Shown here: positions 1-13,117 of the stretch, one piece after another | How positions within the stretch are numbered: position 1 is the first letter of the stretch | How the letters are laid out: every line of letters begins with the position of its first letter | DNA from: Xestospongia muta | Taxonomy: Eukaryota; Porifera; Demospongiae; Haplosclerida; Petrosiidae | Length of the DNA stretch: 64,000 bases | Assembly (NCBI GenBank): GCA_963693285.1 | Contig: OY848931.1 | Span: 3,638,079 to 3,702,078 of the forward strand | Reading direction: 5' to 3' | Notes under the pieces: model-generated | The model's input: the letters and a program-made list of their open reading frames with translations, nothing else | What the model was told of the DNA's origin: nothing | Database searches by the model: none | Program-made: the position numbers and the translations under genes

Positions 1-133
1 GAGCATGAAGATCATAATAATTGTGTGGCTGTAGGCGTGGCTTCAACTTGTGGCCTTGCCCAGTGTCACGTACTTATTATTCATAGTTATTTGTAATCGC
101 AAACGTATTGAAGTGTCTTCATGAGAATGAGCA

Positions 134-1101
134 ATGAGTGGTGGATTGTGTCCTAGCAAGAGTACAGTATATGTGAGCAACCTACCCTACTGTCTGACTA
201 ATAATGATTTACACAAGGTTAGTAGAAACGGAAAATAAAGTGTGGAAAGATTTATATTTTCATTATAATAATTACAGATATTTGAAAAATTTGGAAAAAT
301 TGGAAAGTAAGTTTATGCAGGCTCAAATTAATGCTAGCTAACTAGACTGGTAACTATTCTGATTATATCATATTGGATTTTTCTTTCAGAGTGACAGTTT
401 TAAAAAACAAGACAACTCGGGAGAGTCAGGGTGTGGCCTTTGTTTTGTTTGTGGACAGAGCATCAGCACACAAAGCTGTGAGAGTATTGAATAATCGAGA
501 AATGTTTAGGAGAACTCTAAAATGTAGCATTGCTAAAGATAATGGACGAACGACTGAATTCATTAAGAGAAAAGTCTACAAAGACAAATCGTTTTGTTAT
601 GAATGTGGGGTGTGTGTTTATGCATCCATTCTACAGTCTATTTATCAATTTATGCATCCATTCTACAGTCTATTTATCAATTTATGCATCTATTAATCAA
701 CTTATTTGTCCATTACAGGTGTCAGGACATTTAAGTTATCAATGTCCTAATAATGCATTAGGAGATCGACAACTACCACAAAAAAAGAAGAAAAGAAGAA
801 AAGATTTTGAGTATGGCTAATAATTTTAAACTATTAACTACTTTATAATTTAGTGAAGAGGAAGAGGTGGAAGCAGACGAGGGAGAAGAAGAGATTGATG
901 ACTTTTCTTTAGGAGATGCTATCCGATTGACTCAGGAAGAAAGAGAGAGAGAAGAACAGGTTAATTAAATATGTGTATCACCATTTACAACATTTTATTC
1001 TGGTCTAGACTAAGATTTTAATGAAAGATGAACAAAAACAATATGGCCGTCGAACATTACAACCGGATTCTTATTTTTCAGATGAGGATGCCAGTGACTA
1101 A
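134..1101 (+). CDS. ZCRB1: ZCRB1: U11/U12 snRNP 31K-type RRM and CCHC zinc-knuckle protein
   Basis: Subunit of the U11/U12 di-snRNP of the minor (U12) spliceosome in the nucleus. Six exons read cleanly: 134-217, 278-306, 390-609, 719-810, 854-959 and 1009-1101. The N-terminal half is an RRM: RNP2 is VYVSNL near residues 9-14 and RNP1 is the stretch around GVAFVLF. A CCHC knuckle follows (C-x2-C-x4-H-x4-C, with [14 protein letters not shown]) whose codons are split by the 610-718 intron. Then come a lysine-rich stretch and an acidic tail ending SDEDASD. This order and length (about 200 residues) match the ZCRB1 family. The ATG at 134 is chosen because it opens the RRM directly; an upstream ATG at 121 stops quickly. 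A polyadenylation signal AATAAA lies at 1191. The gene is convergent with UNC79. The family match is from recalled sequences. Confidence 0.93.
617..690 (+). repeat. 32-bp direct duplication in ZCRB1 intron
   Basis: A 32-bp unit at 617-648 is repeated exactly at 649-680, with a third partial copy to 690. It sits inside the intron that splits the CCHC knuckle. It makes a chance open frame here that is not coding. Confidence 0.85.
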
Positions 1102-1326
1102 GTGTTCTCATATTATAATTCATTGTATTGTATTGATATAATATATTAAGTGTATGTCACTATAACACATATAAATTGAAGTAACGAGACAATAAAAACT
1201 TTGAAATAAAAGGTTAAGTTGAACAATGACAATGTAAGTTTATAATTTGAGTATACAACACATACAGACTTATGTCAGCTGCTCTGTTATAATGATTGAT
1301 TTTTTGTGAAACATACAAGATAGTTT

Positions 1327-4300
1327 TTACGACAAATAATTCAATTCCAATTCTGTAAATCTTCTCAGCATTTCTCTAAACCAAGCATCCATCCCTATTT
1401 CTGTAACAGTACTGTAGTCTTGTAAGTTAGCCTATAACGACAGATATGAGTGAATAAATGGATCATTGGACAATACCTACCTCCTCTGGGTCAGGTAACA
1501 TATTAATCACTCTCTTCCATGTTGGCAATAGCTACAAAAATGATTATTAATTATTAAAGCAATCACTTGGACTTACCAGAGAAAAACAAGATATACCACT
1601 ACTAGCTTTTTTAAGAGGTATTAACGTCTGTTCACAAAATGTTTCAACAATCTCAGGTGCCAACATCACCTAGAAGCAACAAAGAGACGAGATATCTAAC
1701 AATATCTAAAATAACACAGTCCTACCATTCCTGATTTACTAGGTAGTTCAAGTATCTTATCAACCACCATTCGCCAAAAATTGGCAATTTCAGGAAGAGC
1801 TTGATCAGCAACATGTAATTCTGTGTACACTGTCCATATCTACCATGTGTATATGTACATGTCATGTAATGAGTAACTTACTGTGCAAAAAGAAAGAATA
1901 CAATTTAGACCCCAATATACCATGCTGATATTCTACAAGAAAAGCAACAAATAAAATGGCTGTCTCAATTTTTACTTACCTCAACAAGATTTTGTAAAGC
2001 AACCAAGACTAGTCTGAGAATATTATCGACAGTTTTTTCTGCAGAACCCAGTCGTACGAGTATCTCGCATTCGTTGGATACAACACCAACTTTATCAAGA
2101 CGAGCAATAGTTATTGTGTTATGGACTGAGTTATGACATAGACAACCCATTAAAAGCCAACCTAATAACTACATAGAGATAAGTCACATGTAAATCATGT
2201 GACATATCACAAGACAATAACAATTACCATTAAAGAACTGATATGATCATTGGCAAAGGAAAGAGAGGGAGGAGGACGTTGTTTACTAGCAAGAGATTTA
2301 CTGCTAAAGAGATAACTAGAATTCTTGTAGACAGTGATTAGTTATAACATACCTTTTTTCTATCCAAGAAAAGCTGTATTCTCCCTCAACAATTCTCTGG
2401 ACCAACCCCAATGGATGATGTGTACGATTAATTCTCAATGCTACTAACTGAGCCAGTGTCAGCTTCACTTGACTAGCAATCTAAATTAGTTTAGAAGATA
2501 TATGAAATTATAATAGTAGAAATTCTCTACCTCAAGAGATGTCTGAGGCAGCTGTGTTGCCAGATAATGAAGGGCCACTCTCATGGAGTCCGTAAAGAGA
2601 CCTTCAATACCAGTTATATCCTCACCACTGTTAACCAAAGCACTTAAAGGAATCTCCTGATCACGCTGAAGAGAAAAGGAAACCATTCAATAAAAGTAAC
2701 ACCTTTCATTAAACAGACGTACCAGTTGTGGCATATAAAATCTCTCTTCCCATAATGTATCAATGTAACCTAAGTATGTATACTCATTTAATAGTATCAG
2801 AAAGGTCTGACATAAGCTAATTATATTCTCAGGTATTAATATGGACTGTGGATAAAGACCCTCGGAAAATTCCTCAACCAACAGCTTCAATAAAATAAAT
2901 TTTTTAGGTACCTCACGTCTCTGGTGACAATTTTACTAATAAACAGAAAATGAGTATTCTCATACTGACTTTACTAGAAGGAGATTGAAGAAAAGCTTTG
3001 TACCAGACCCCCGCTAAAGTTACCAGACCCCCTGCAGGACTGTATGTATTGTGCAATCCTTCGGATATAATTTCAGGAAATTCTTGTACAATAGCTGTGA
3101 TGGTGAGCTGAGAAGTAGGTTGGCCACCCTGGAGAGAAAACACACACACACACATATATATGTGTGTGTGGATGTGATGCTTACTGTTAAAATTGGGTCT
3201 GCAAATTTTAATAACTGTATAATAACTCGAAGGAGTGTGTTGAAAGACTCATGCAACACCTAAGGATAAATCAGAACACTATTTTTAGTAACAAGTCTTG
3301 CACTTACAGTTGGCAATTCTTTTAGTTTCTTCAAAAATATATCCAAGTTAGTTAGTCCCCAAAAATAACGAGCAAAACTTTCTGGGAGGAGTTCCAAATA
3401 AAAGGCCAAATTTAACAATGACTGAGCAGTGAGTTCTCTATTAAAGTGGGTGGAGCTATTTATGTCCTAACAAAATAAATCACTACAATAAATCATGTGA
3501 TGCATTACATTGTGGTCACATGACTGGTCATACTTCAATTACCTCTAGGAAATATTCAACAGGAGATGCCAATGTTAAATCAGCTGGATCTATTTCCTCT
3601 TCTTCTTCAGTTCCAGCTGGTAGCTGTTGTTTAGTTAAACAAGACACAACAGCTCTGAAAACAATATCTTTTAGTTCTAGAGACAAAGGGGGTGTGGTCA
3701 AGTATAAACTCATTAGTATCCCAAACCTTTGTGATCATGACGAAATAGATAAACAAAGACACGCCTCTCAGCAAATTGAGTTAGTACAGTGAGTAAAAAC
3801 TGTTTAGCAATAGACATGGCAGAACCAGGAGGTGGTTCTGATAAACTACTGCATAACAACAAAAACCAAACAAACTAGTTTGCTAAACTGGTCAGATATG
3901 TCTTACCTGTTGTTGTCTTGCCAATAATAGTGACCTGCAATGACAACTCTAAACAAGACAATAATAATTATTTGGAATGGTATCTGGTTGAACATACAAA
4001 GCTCAAAATAATCTTAAGATCTCCTGGTATGCAAATATACCAGTAGAAAGAACATATTGGGTGTGGTCATACTCACTTTGAAATACTTGGTATAATCCAT
4101 GTGACCAACTGAGACGAGACAAGATTTGGTATTCTGTGAGAACATGTCCCCAGACAGAGAACACTGAGTGCCATTACTTCTTCAGTATAGATGTCAGTGG
4201 GTTGCTGACAGAACTGGCAGACATCAGGCCCTGGCTCTTGCACCAAAGTCACATGATCCATAGAAAGACTAGAAGTATACGTGCTAGATATACTGGCCAT

Positions 4301-6626
4301 TGACGACTTGGTCAGTAGAGGTGGAGGAGGCTTATTAGGTATGGATGATTCCACTGTTGATTCCTTTGGTTTTGAGAAGCTAAAAGAACTGCTTTCTTCT
4401 GGGACAGGAGCAAGAGGACGACGCTCTAAACTGATTGGACGTGACTTAAGTGGACTCTCTGAGGAAATACCAACATCAGGTGGAGGGGAATGAGGGGATT
4501 CGGGAAATGATGCTATGTTAGAAAACTTTGTAGAACGTGGTGCTTTTCCATCAGATGGTAGTGTTTGTTGGGAGACCAAAGAACAAGCATGTGGCTTACA
4601 AAGTATTGTATTAACAACCACCTCAATACAATAGAGAAGATAGCATTCTGTTGTATCATTCTGAACTATCAAATCAGAGTACTATAGTGGAATGGACATA
4701 TATTACATGAACAGATGAACAATGGATAAATGAAATGGATAAATAGTGGATAAATGGATGAATGAGATGGACAAATAGTGGATAAATGGATAAACAAACT
4801 GGACAATGAGTACTGCTACATTTAAAATACCTTATATAAAATTATAAAGAGAACCCTCAGCCAAGGGGCCTGAAGATGACTAGGCAAATTTCCCAGTGTA
4901 AAGGAACATTTATACTCTCGATAAGAGGCTCTAGATAAAGTAGACGAGGGGTTTTGGAAAGGATAGTCCCCTTGGGTTGACGTCACTGAGTACCCCAAAA
5001 GACGTAGGACAAAGGGGATCATTGTTTTAGTGTGACAGAATTCATAATTTATGTCCAAGATCTATAAAATGGACAGATATACTTAAACAGATGAAATGGA
5101 CAGATACCTTATAAAGTTTAATTATAAAGGTTTCATAAATCCGACTACGACAGAGAACATAAGGCAGTTTGCGTCCAATTAACCTCTCCAATAAAGAGAC
5201 AATGGTCTCACCTGTTGATTCCTGCATACACAAACAATTAAGTAGGTGGAGCCAATTTATTTTACCTCATGTAAATGACGAGTTACTCGTCTATGCATAC
5301 GAGGAGTGAGTGCTGAGTCATCAAAATTAGAATTTGTACTGGCTATGAACTACACACAATATGACATATTATTCATCACCTGGACATTAATGTTTTATTA
5401 AATTATTACCTCTAATAATAGGGTCGCTGTGTCACAATGAAGTTGAAGAGCTTCAATATTCATTGTATCATCTTCATCCAACATACTAAATGCTGATGAT
5501 GTTGTACTGGGACGAGGTTCCTTGTGAGAACTCAATATACTAACATCAGACAACTTCTTTTGTGACTACAAAAATAAGCATATAAAAGAGTTTTCGTATT
5601 AATATGGGTTACCTGGGCAGCAGAGTTGATATGATTAAATACCTCTTCTGTGTCACGTGATTTTAACATATCAGCAGCTCCTAAGAGCTGGTTTACTAGA
5701 GAAAGGGTGAGAAAGGAGAGCTGTGGAAGGGCAGAGTTCAAGAGAGAAAGAGTTTGTAACACGAGACTCCGATAAGATGGCATCCGGATGAACAAGGTAA
5801 CGATAAATGATTTAATAGCCTAATAAAAAATGATCACATAACAATGGCACAACAATCATTTAATTATCACATGACAATCATTGTCTTATTACTTAAAAGT
5901 CACATGATTGTCACATGATATGGTCCACTAGCATAGTGCTTTCCTAGCTCACATTAAGAGATTCCTTCTTCAGATTACAGAGAAGGAAACGAACTCGAGT
6001 TGATACTTTAGAATCTTTGTCTTGTAACAGACGCACCATTTTACAAAAAGCATGAGCTAACGTTAGTTCAGTATAGACATGGGGACGCCATAGAACAAGA
6101 GGTAGCCCCTCAATTCCAGGCATAAATTGCAATATCATAGTCACTTTATCCGCTGTAAAATATTACAAAATATCACATGTACATATATTATTACATGTGA
6201 TAACTGTACCAGTTTTAAAGGGTATCCTCCATCCTTGATGTGAGAATCCTTCTTGTAAAAGATTCCATAGATACGATGATGACAGATGAGCTAATGTGGA
6301 TGACTCCAACAATACAATCTCACTTTGACAAGAGAAGAGAAGACCTACACAGGACTGATTCAAATAGGAAACATCACTCTCCAACAGTCTCCATAACCTA
6401 ATTTTTATAATAAATAAGTTGTTTTAGTACAAATGATATTATACATTGTACATGTACTATATAAAGAGTATCTACTGTACTTACTTATCAAACAAGCAAT
6501 GGGCACCATTTAAAATGGTCTCTGTTCCTCCTCCTCTCATCACTTCAGCTTTGGTTACCAGTAGATTAATTAGTTGTATCATTTGTATTGTGGTGTCCGG
6601 ATGATAAGAAGTGCTAAGTTTCTGTG

Positions 6627-6700
<74 letters not shown>

Positions 6701-9700
6701 GGGGGAGGGGGGTAAGGGAAGGGGGAAAGAGGAGAATAAACAATTTTAGGACAACATTATCTTACTTCAACACAAAGATCAAATATATCATACAAGGAGG
6801 AGATCTGTTCTGGCTCGTTTATCTCAAGTTCTTTTCTTGATGGTAAAGTTAGAATAGAGGGTGTGGCTTCAGATAATAGTTCCAGTTCTGGACGGCTTGG
6901 TAAAATGGGGGCACGTCGGTCCCGAGGTGATTGCTGTGGTTTCACTGAAATAAAATTTTCTTCCTCAACATTATCAGTGTCACTGCTGCGCTTTGAAAAA
7001 AAAACTGTTTTCTTTTTATCATCTAAAGTAACATTTTCCAATGTCTCCTCAAACTCTTCTCTGGGGGTTCCATTTTGAGGAGGAGTATGGTTATTTGATC
7101 CTAAATCACTTGAAGTTAACTTTCTCTTCAAAGTTGCCGGGATGGCAAATTTAATGGAGACACGCCCTCTTTTTGGTGTGGGTGAAGTCCCTCCATCTGT
7201 GCTCTCCTCTATATCATCATCTACTTCTTGGCAATAGTGTTGAATTATACGTGTTGCTAAATTGTACCAGAGTGCTGCAGCCTAACAGAAAAGATGGAGT
7301 CAACTCAGTATTAGATCACTGTGGTAAGTACTGATGTTCACTAGTCTAAAGCGTACTAATAGTAGCTATACTAGGTCACTGTGGTAAGTACTGATGTTCA
7401 CTAGTCTAGAGCGTACTAATGGTAGCTATCCTAGGTCACTGTGGTAAGTACTGATGTTCACTAGTCTAGAGCTTACTAATGGTAGCTATACTAGGTCACT
7501 GTGGTAAGTACTGATGTTCACTAGTCTAGAGCTTACTAATGGTAGCTATCCTAGGTCACTGTGGTAAGTACTGATGTTCACTAGTCTAGAGCTTACTAAT
7601 GGTAGCTATACTAGGTCACTGTGGTAAGTACTGATGTTCACTAGTCTAGAGCTTACTAATGGTAGCTATACTAGGTCACTGTGGTAAGTACTGATGTTCA
7701 CTAGTCTAGAGCTTACTAATGGTAGCTATCCTAGGTCACTGTGGTAAGTACTGATGTTCACTAGTCTAAAGCTTACTAATGGTAGCTATACTAGGTCACT
7801 GTGGTAAGTACTGATGTTCACTAGTCTAGAGCTTACTAATGGTAGCTATACTAGGTCACTGTGGTAAGTACTGATGTTCACTAGTCTAGAGCTTACTAAT
7901 GGTAGCTATACTAGGTCACTGTGGTAAGTACTGATGTTCACTAGTCTAGAGCTTACTAATGGTAGCTATACTAGGTCACTGTGGTAAGTACTGATGTTCA
8001 CTAGTCTAGAGCTTACTAATGGTAGCTATCCTAGGTCACTGTGGTAAGTACTGATGTTCACTAGTCTAAAGCTTACTAATGGTAGCTATACTAGGTCACT
8101 GTGGTAAGTACTGATGTTCACTAGTCTAGAGCTTACTAATGGTAGCTATACTAGGTCACTGTGGTAAGTACTGATGTTCACTAGTCTAGAGCTTACTAAT
8201 GGTAGCTATACTAGGTCACTGTGGTAAGTACTGATGTTCACTAGTCTAGAGCTTACTAATGGTAGCTATACTAGGTCACTGTGGTAAGTACTGATGTTCA
8301 CTAGTCTAGAGCTTACTAATAGTAGCTATACTAGGTCACTGTGGTAAGTACTGATGTTCACTAGTCTAGAGCTTACTAATGGTAGCTATCCTAGGTCACT
8401 GTGGTAAGTACTGATGTTCACTAGTCTAGAGCTTACTAATGGTAGCTATACTAGGTCACTGTGGTAAGTACTGATGTTCACTAGTCTAGAGCTTACTAAT
8501 GGTAGCTATACTAGGTCACTGTGGTAAGTACTGATGTTCACTAGTCTAGAGCTTACTAATGGTAGCTATCCTAGGTCACTGTGGTAAGTACTGATGTTCA
8601 CTAGTCTAAAGCTTACTAATGGTAGCTATACTAGGTCACTGTGGTAAGTACTGATGTTCACTAGTCTAAAGCTTACTAATGGTAGCTATACTAGGTCACT
8701 GTGGTAAGTACTGATGTTCACTAGTCTAGAGCTTACTAATGGTAGCTATACTAGGTCACTGTGGTAAGTACTGATGTTCACTAGTCTAGAGCTTACTAAT
8801 AGTAGCTATACTAGGTCACTGTGGTAAGTACTGATGTTCACTAGTCTAGAGCTTACTAATGGTAGCTATACTAGGTCACTGTGGTAAGTACTGATGTTCA
8901 CTAGTCTAGAGCTTACTAATGGTAGCTATACTAGGTCACTGTGGTAAGTACTGATGTTCACTAGTCTAGAGCTTACTAATGGTAGCTATCCTAGGTCACT
9001 GTGGTAAGTACTGATGTTCACTAGTCTAGAGCTTACTAATGGTAGCTAACTAGGTCACTATGTTAAGTATTTTAACCTGACAAAGAAGACAAGTGTTAGA
9101 AGTATCGTGATGATCTTGCACAACGTGGTTTGTTCCCCAGTCTCTATGCAACATGTGAAGGAGAAGACGCTGAAATGCCTCATATCCTAAAGTAGTACCT
9201 TTAACATTGAGAGTAAGCTAATATGAAAGAAACACAATGATACAAAGATAATGGGCTCATTATCATACCTGAGAGAACCAAATATCCAACATGAGGATAT
9301 AGCGAGGAAGAGCAGAGTTCTGTTGAATAATAGCATGAACGTCCATAGATGTTTGAGAGACAAGACCAGACTCTGAGTCATAACCACTAATGCTACCACT
9401 ACTTTCCCTATAATGACAAAGAGAAAGGGGTGTGGTCAAAATGTAATTACAACTGTGGTTAGAAGACATGTAACCACACCCACTTTCGTAACATTGGCAT
9501 TGTATCTTCTTCTTCATCCTCTTCTGATCCTTGACGTCGTGATGATTTCCTACGTGGTTGTAGACAGTCTTCAAAAATGTGAGAAGTATAGGGCACAGGA
9601 ACAGACAGACGAGACAAGTCCTGTAAGGGGTGTGGCAACTGTGGGTGTGGTTTAGCAATGAGAGCATTACCTGAAGCCAAAAGAGTGCTCTCTGTTTCTC

Positions 9701-12700
9701 ATGTCGACTTTTCCGAAGAAACTTTTCACGGATAAATTCAAATCTTTTAATTCGTATATCATGAACAAGATCTCGTGGGAAAATAGCTCTATTAATTAAT
9801 GAGAAAACAAAACGTTATTTAATAAAATGTTGTCACAAGGTACATTATTAATACAATAATAGTCTGGACTCTGACTCACTGAAACAGATCCTTTAATTTA
9901 CTCATTTTGCCTGGCTGGTTCCTTAGTTCTATCAGTAAGTTCATCCAATGTGGCATAACAGTGGTATATATCTGAAATGAATGGACATATAGTATTAATA
10001 AATGGACAGAGGACAATGATAAATGGACATATAGTATTAATAAATGGACAGAGAACACTGATTAATGGACATATAGTATTAATAAATGGACAGAGGAAAC
10101 TGATAAATGGACATATAGTATTAATAAATGGACAGAAGACAATGATTAATGGACATATAGTATTAATAAATGGACAGAGGACACTGATAAATGGACATAT
10201 AGTATTAATAAATGGACAGAAGACAATGATTAATGGACATATAGTATTAATAAATGGACAGAGGACACTGATAAATGGACATATAGTATTAATAAATGGA
10301 CAGACAAATGACCAATATATGAATAAATAGACAGCACTAATAGAGATATTACTAGATCAAGGCTGTCCTGAGATAAGATAGGATTTTTCACAAGTAATGC
10401 AACCAACGACAGAGTCCTACGATATCTATCAATCGGATCCTTAGAGTAACGCCACATTTCGCCCACCTAACAGAAAACTTCACTTATTATATACACTACA
10501 TGCAGTCATACCTGAACATGTCCTGACAGCTGAGGATAAAGGCATGTCATGATGCATTGGACATTACCAGTATCACAGACAGATTTCAGCCAAGGTATTA
10601 AGTACTAAAAGAAGTGAGAGATTCAACAAATATATTATAAATACTTACATTCGTTACAATTCCATGCAATTCACGATGATTCGAACAAACACTTTCCACT
10701 AAAAACAATATAAAAGTAAACTCCACCCACTTGATATTACATCTCGCCCACTCACTGGTTTTTTGGTAGTTCACTAAAAAAGAACCTTTATGTTCTCTAT
10801 ATGAATTAACTGATAGTCCTTCCTCCATAATATTCTCTATTATATCATTACATAATCGAAGCCATTCCAATGCTGATGCTATTAACTGCTCAAGCCATTC
10901 TTTATAACGAGTCTATAAAAAGAGGTTAAAAAAGAAGACAAAAAGATCTAGACCTGTTGAAGTGGTTCAACAGGAGTACAATACTGGTGTAACAAGTATA
11001 TTCCCTCTCGACTGTTTCTGATACTGATTGAATAACGAGGGGAGGGGCCATATGTATGGGAGGAGCTTCGTCTTTGACTCTCTTTCCTGTCCATTCGAAT
11101 TGGGCTAAAACTAAGAAGTCTGAGAGAGAGAGAGAGAATCATTAATCTCAACTGGTACTACTAACTTGACCACAGCTTCAAGTAGTGCAGAAGATGTAAT
11201 CAGATCATCACTTGTCCATGGATTTTGAGGCCCAACTATAAAGAAAAAGAACTTATTAGACCACACCTACATTAATTAGATTACTTTGATAGATGTGCAA
11301 AGGATCCTCTAATCCAGCATGCTGTTCCAAGTGACATTTATAACACATTCTAACAGGATGTCCATTTTGTATCGCAGTACAACTCTCACCAAAACAAGTC
11401 ACAGTAGCTTGAGCAATGTGATCAGATGACTGGTCTGCACAAACTCTTCGTAGCTCACAGTTTGGTTTGACATCACCTAGGTAACAAATAAGAGGGTGTG
11501 GTAATCAAGGACTATAGTCTTACGTATTGCATTAACTATTTTAATCTTCTTATGATTGGTAGATGCACTCCTAAAGAAAAGTAAAGAGAAATCATGTATC
11601 ATTAACTCAATCATCAGTATAATATAATACCGATGGATAACTTTATCACAGCGAGGACACAATAAAGCAAATAGTTTCTTGTTGCCATCTTTACTAAGCA
11701 TCTTTCCAAAGTGAGTAGCACATGCTCCTTCCAAACACAACTAAATAACAATTCAGATATATTGACAAAAATAAAACTGATCTTACAATTGCAGCTGGAT
11801 TAGTGCATCTGGACGCTTCACATTCAGGAAATGGTGTCTCTGTAATGATAAATAATTCAAATAAAATAACTGACTAATAAAAAACCTAAATTAGCAAAAG
11901 GATCTTTAAATAAATAATCTGATAACTGTAACGGCCAGTAATGTAAGAGAAGTGACAGAGCAATCTCTCGTGCCTTCTGTGTACCATATGCCATCACAGA
12001 CAAAAGATCCTAAAATATATAATAGATATTTGTAATACATTACAACACGTTTATTGTGCTTTACTCACAGTACAAACATTAATCTTGATTCTCATTAGAA
12101 CACCAGTGATCAATAAATGGTGTGTTGATTGGCAACCATCATTATCAAAAACTAACATTAATGTGGCAGACATACTAAGCGAATCCAACTGGCCTTTAGA
12201 CTCATGAGGATAAACTATACACATATAATGCACGATAATCATAGTATCACTTACTTACCTATTGATAGCGGTAAAGCATAGTAGCAGAGTCTTAACATAA
12301 TAAAATCTACTGCACTTTGCCAATTCGTCCTATTAATGTAAATAAGACTGGATGCAAATATTGTTGGAAAAGAAAGAGGACAGGATGGATCCAGTGCCAT
12401 TAAGTACGAAAGGACGTCAAGTAAGACTTTCCCCATCTCTGTGAGAGTGTGAGTGTGTGTGTGTATATCAGGAGCTCAAGATGGGACACTTACCTTCTAC
12501 ATGAACTGATATTTTACTCATATATATGATAAGGCTCAATATTGTTTCAGAACCAAGTTGACGGAGGGAGGCATGAAGCTCAACATCCTCTGTAATGTCT
12601 CTCTCTTCTACTTTACCTTCTTGTTGCCATTTTTTAATAGTCAATCTAAGTGGAGAGAGAGAGAGTGATTTTTGACAGAATACATCTTGGTCATCCTTAC

Positions 12701-12928
12701 TGTTGAAGAATTGTGTGTATTTTACGTAAAATTGGAGTAAAATCTTCGCCATTACTTGAGTTTCGGCTTATCTTAATTTTGATTTCATTACCTGAAGTAA
12801 AAGAAGAGAAACGTCTCACTTTATTAGAGGGATTCTATCTTACGTGCCACATCTCTGATTTCATGAACCCACTGTTCTATTTCCTCTTTATTGCACTCCT
12901 GTAGAGAGAAACTGTGTGTCAATTCCAT
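1327..12928 (-). CDS. UNC79: UNC79: large subunit of the NALCN sodium-leak channel complex
   Basis: UNC79 is a large HEAT/armadillo-like protein that, with UNC80, supports the NALCN leak channel at the plasma membrane. The gene has several dozen short exons. Family landmarks seen in order: an early block GNEIKIKISRN (12.7-12.8 kb); a Cys-rich segment CEASRCTNP...LLCPRCDKVIHR (11.64-11.85 kb); a second one with VTCFGESC and PVRMCYKCHLEQH (11.28-11.48 kb), like the vertebrate VTCFSAGC and PVRYCKRCH; TCLLCQ just before the 60-bp satellite intron (7282-9076); APWLRVLFIILYK (about 4.85 kb); and PDVCQFCQQPTDIYTEEV (4.17-4.24 kb), like the vertebrate KCHDCG...YDEETLGLA. It ends ELELNYLS then TAA at 1327-1329. 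The start at 12928 (MELTHSF) is the first ATG of the first open exon and is less certain than the body. Identification rests on recalled vertebrate UNC79. Confidence 0.85.
4675..4805. repeat. Degenerate ATGGATAAATG-type short tandem repeat in UNC79 intron
   Basis: Loose repeats of 11-20 bp built from ATGGATAAATGG and ATGGACAAATAG fill this intron. Similar GGATGGATGAATGG tracts recur in introns of HUWE1 (28840-28930 and 45060-45120). Confidence 0.7.
6631..6695. repeat. (GA)n microsatellite
   Basis: About 30 uninterrupted GA dinucleotides followed by a G-rich tract, in a UNC79 intron. Read on the gene (minus) strand this is a (TC)n tract, downstream of the 6757-7280 exon. Confidence 0.95.
7312..9060. 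repeat. 60-bp satellite array, about 29 units, inside a UNC79 intron
   Basis: An almost perfectly homogeneous tandem array with a period of exactly 60 bp and no visible internal indels until the last unit. It fills nearly all of the 1795-bp UNC79 intron at 7282-9076. Units differ at a few diagnostic sites (TAGAGC/TAAAGC, TATCC/TATAC, AATGG/AATAG). The variant order at 7681-7980 repeats at 7981-8280, which indicates a 300-bp (five-unit) higher-order duplication. On the plus strand each unit holds GGTAAGTA, TTACTAAT and CTAG|GT in intron-like order; see findings. Confidence 0.97.
9977..10316. repeat. 42-bp minisatellite in UNC79 intron
   Basis: About eight tandem copies of a 42-bp unit that begins AAATGGACATATAGTATTAA and ends in GGACA-CTGAT variants. 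Because 42 is a multiple of three, the array is open in more than one frame on both strands. It lies in an intron and is not coding. Confidence 0.93.
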
Positions 12929-13033
12929 TTTTCTGGTACTCTAGTGCTTTAATTAGAAACAAAATACCATAATAACTAAAAATACTAATTAATAATAATT
13001 ATTATTATTAATAATAATTAGTCTGCATACTGC

Positions 13034-13046
13034 GTTGCTTAGCAAC
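13034..13046. promoter_or_regulatory. X-box-like RFX site, GTTGCTTAGCAAC
   Basis: A perfect palindrome GTTGCT-T-AGCAAC fits the RFX X-box pattern (GTTGCY, 0-3 bases, RGCAAC). It lies 72 bp upstream of the coiled-coil gene start at 13118 and 106 bp from the UNC79 start at 12928, within the 189-bp divergent promoter. X-boxes mark ciliary genes in animals. That this one is used is inference. Confidence 0.6.
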
Positions 13047-13117
13047 CAAGCAACACTTGTAGCTGAACTTGTACTAAATAATAATTATTATTAAATTTCA
13101 TTAAAAGTGCCATAGGC

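Noticed and set aside
3020..3263. Overlapping open frames on both strands around a CA/TG microsatellite
   Set aside because: They are shadows of UNC79 exons extended through an intronic (AC)n/(TG)n tract.
7312..9060. Possible CRISPR array
   Set aside because: Units are 60 bp and contiguous with no unique spacers, in a nuclear intron. It is a satellite.
9977..10330. 117-codon repetitive open frame
   Set aside because: It arises from a 42-bp minisatellite (a multiple of three) in a UNC79 intron; it is open in several frames and has no coding signal.
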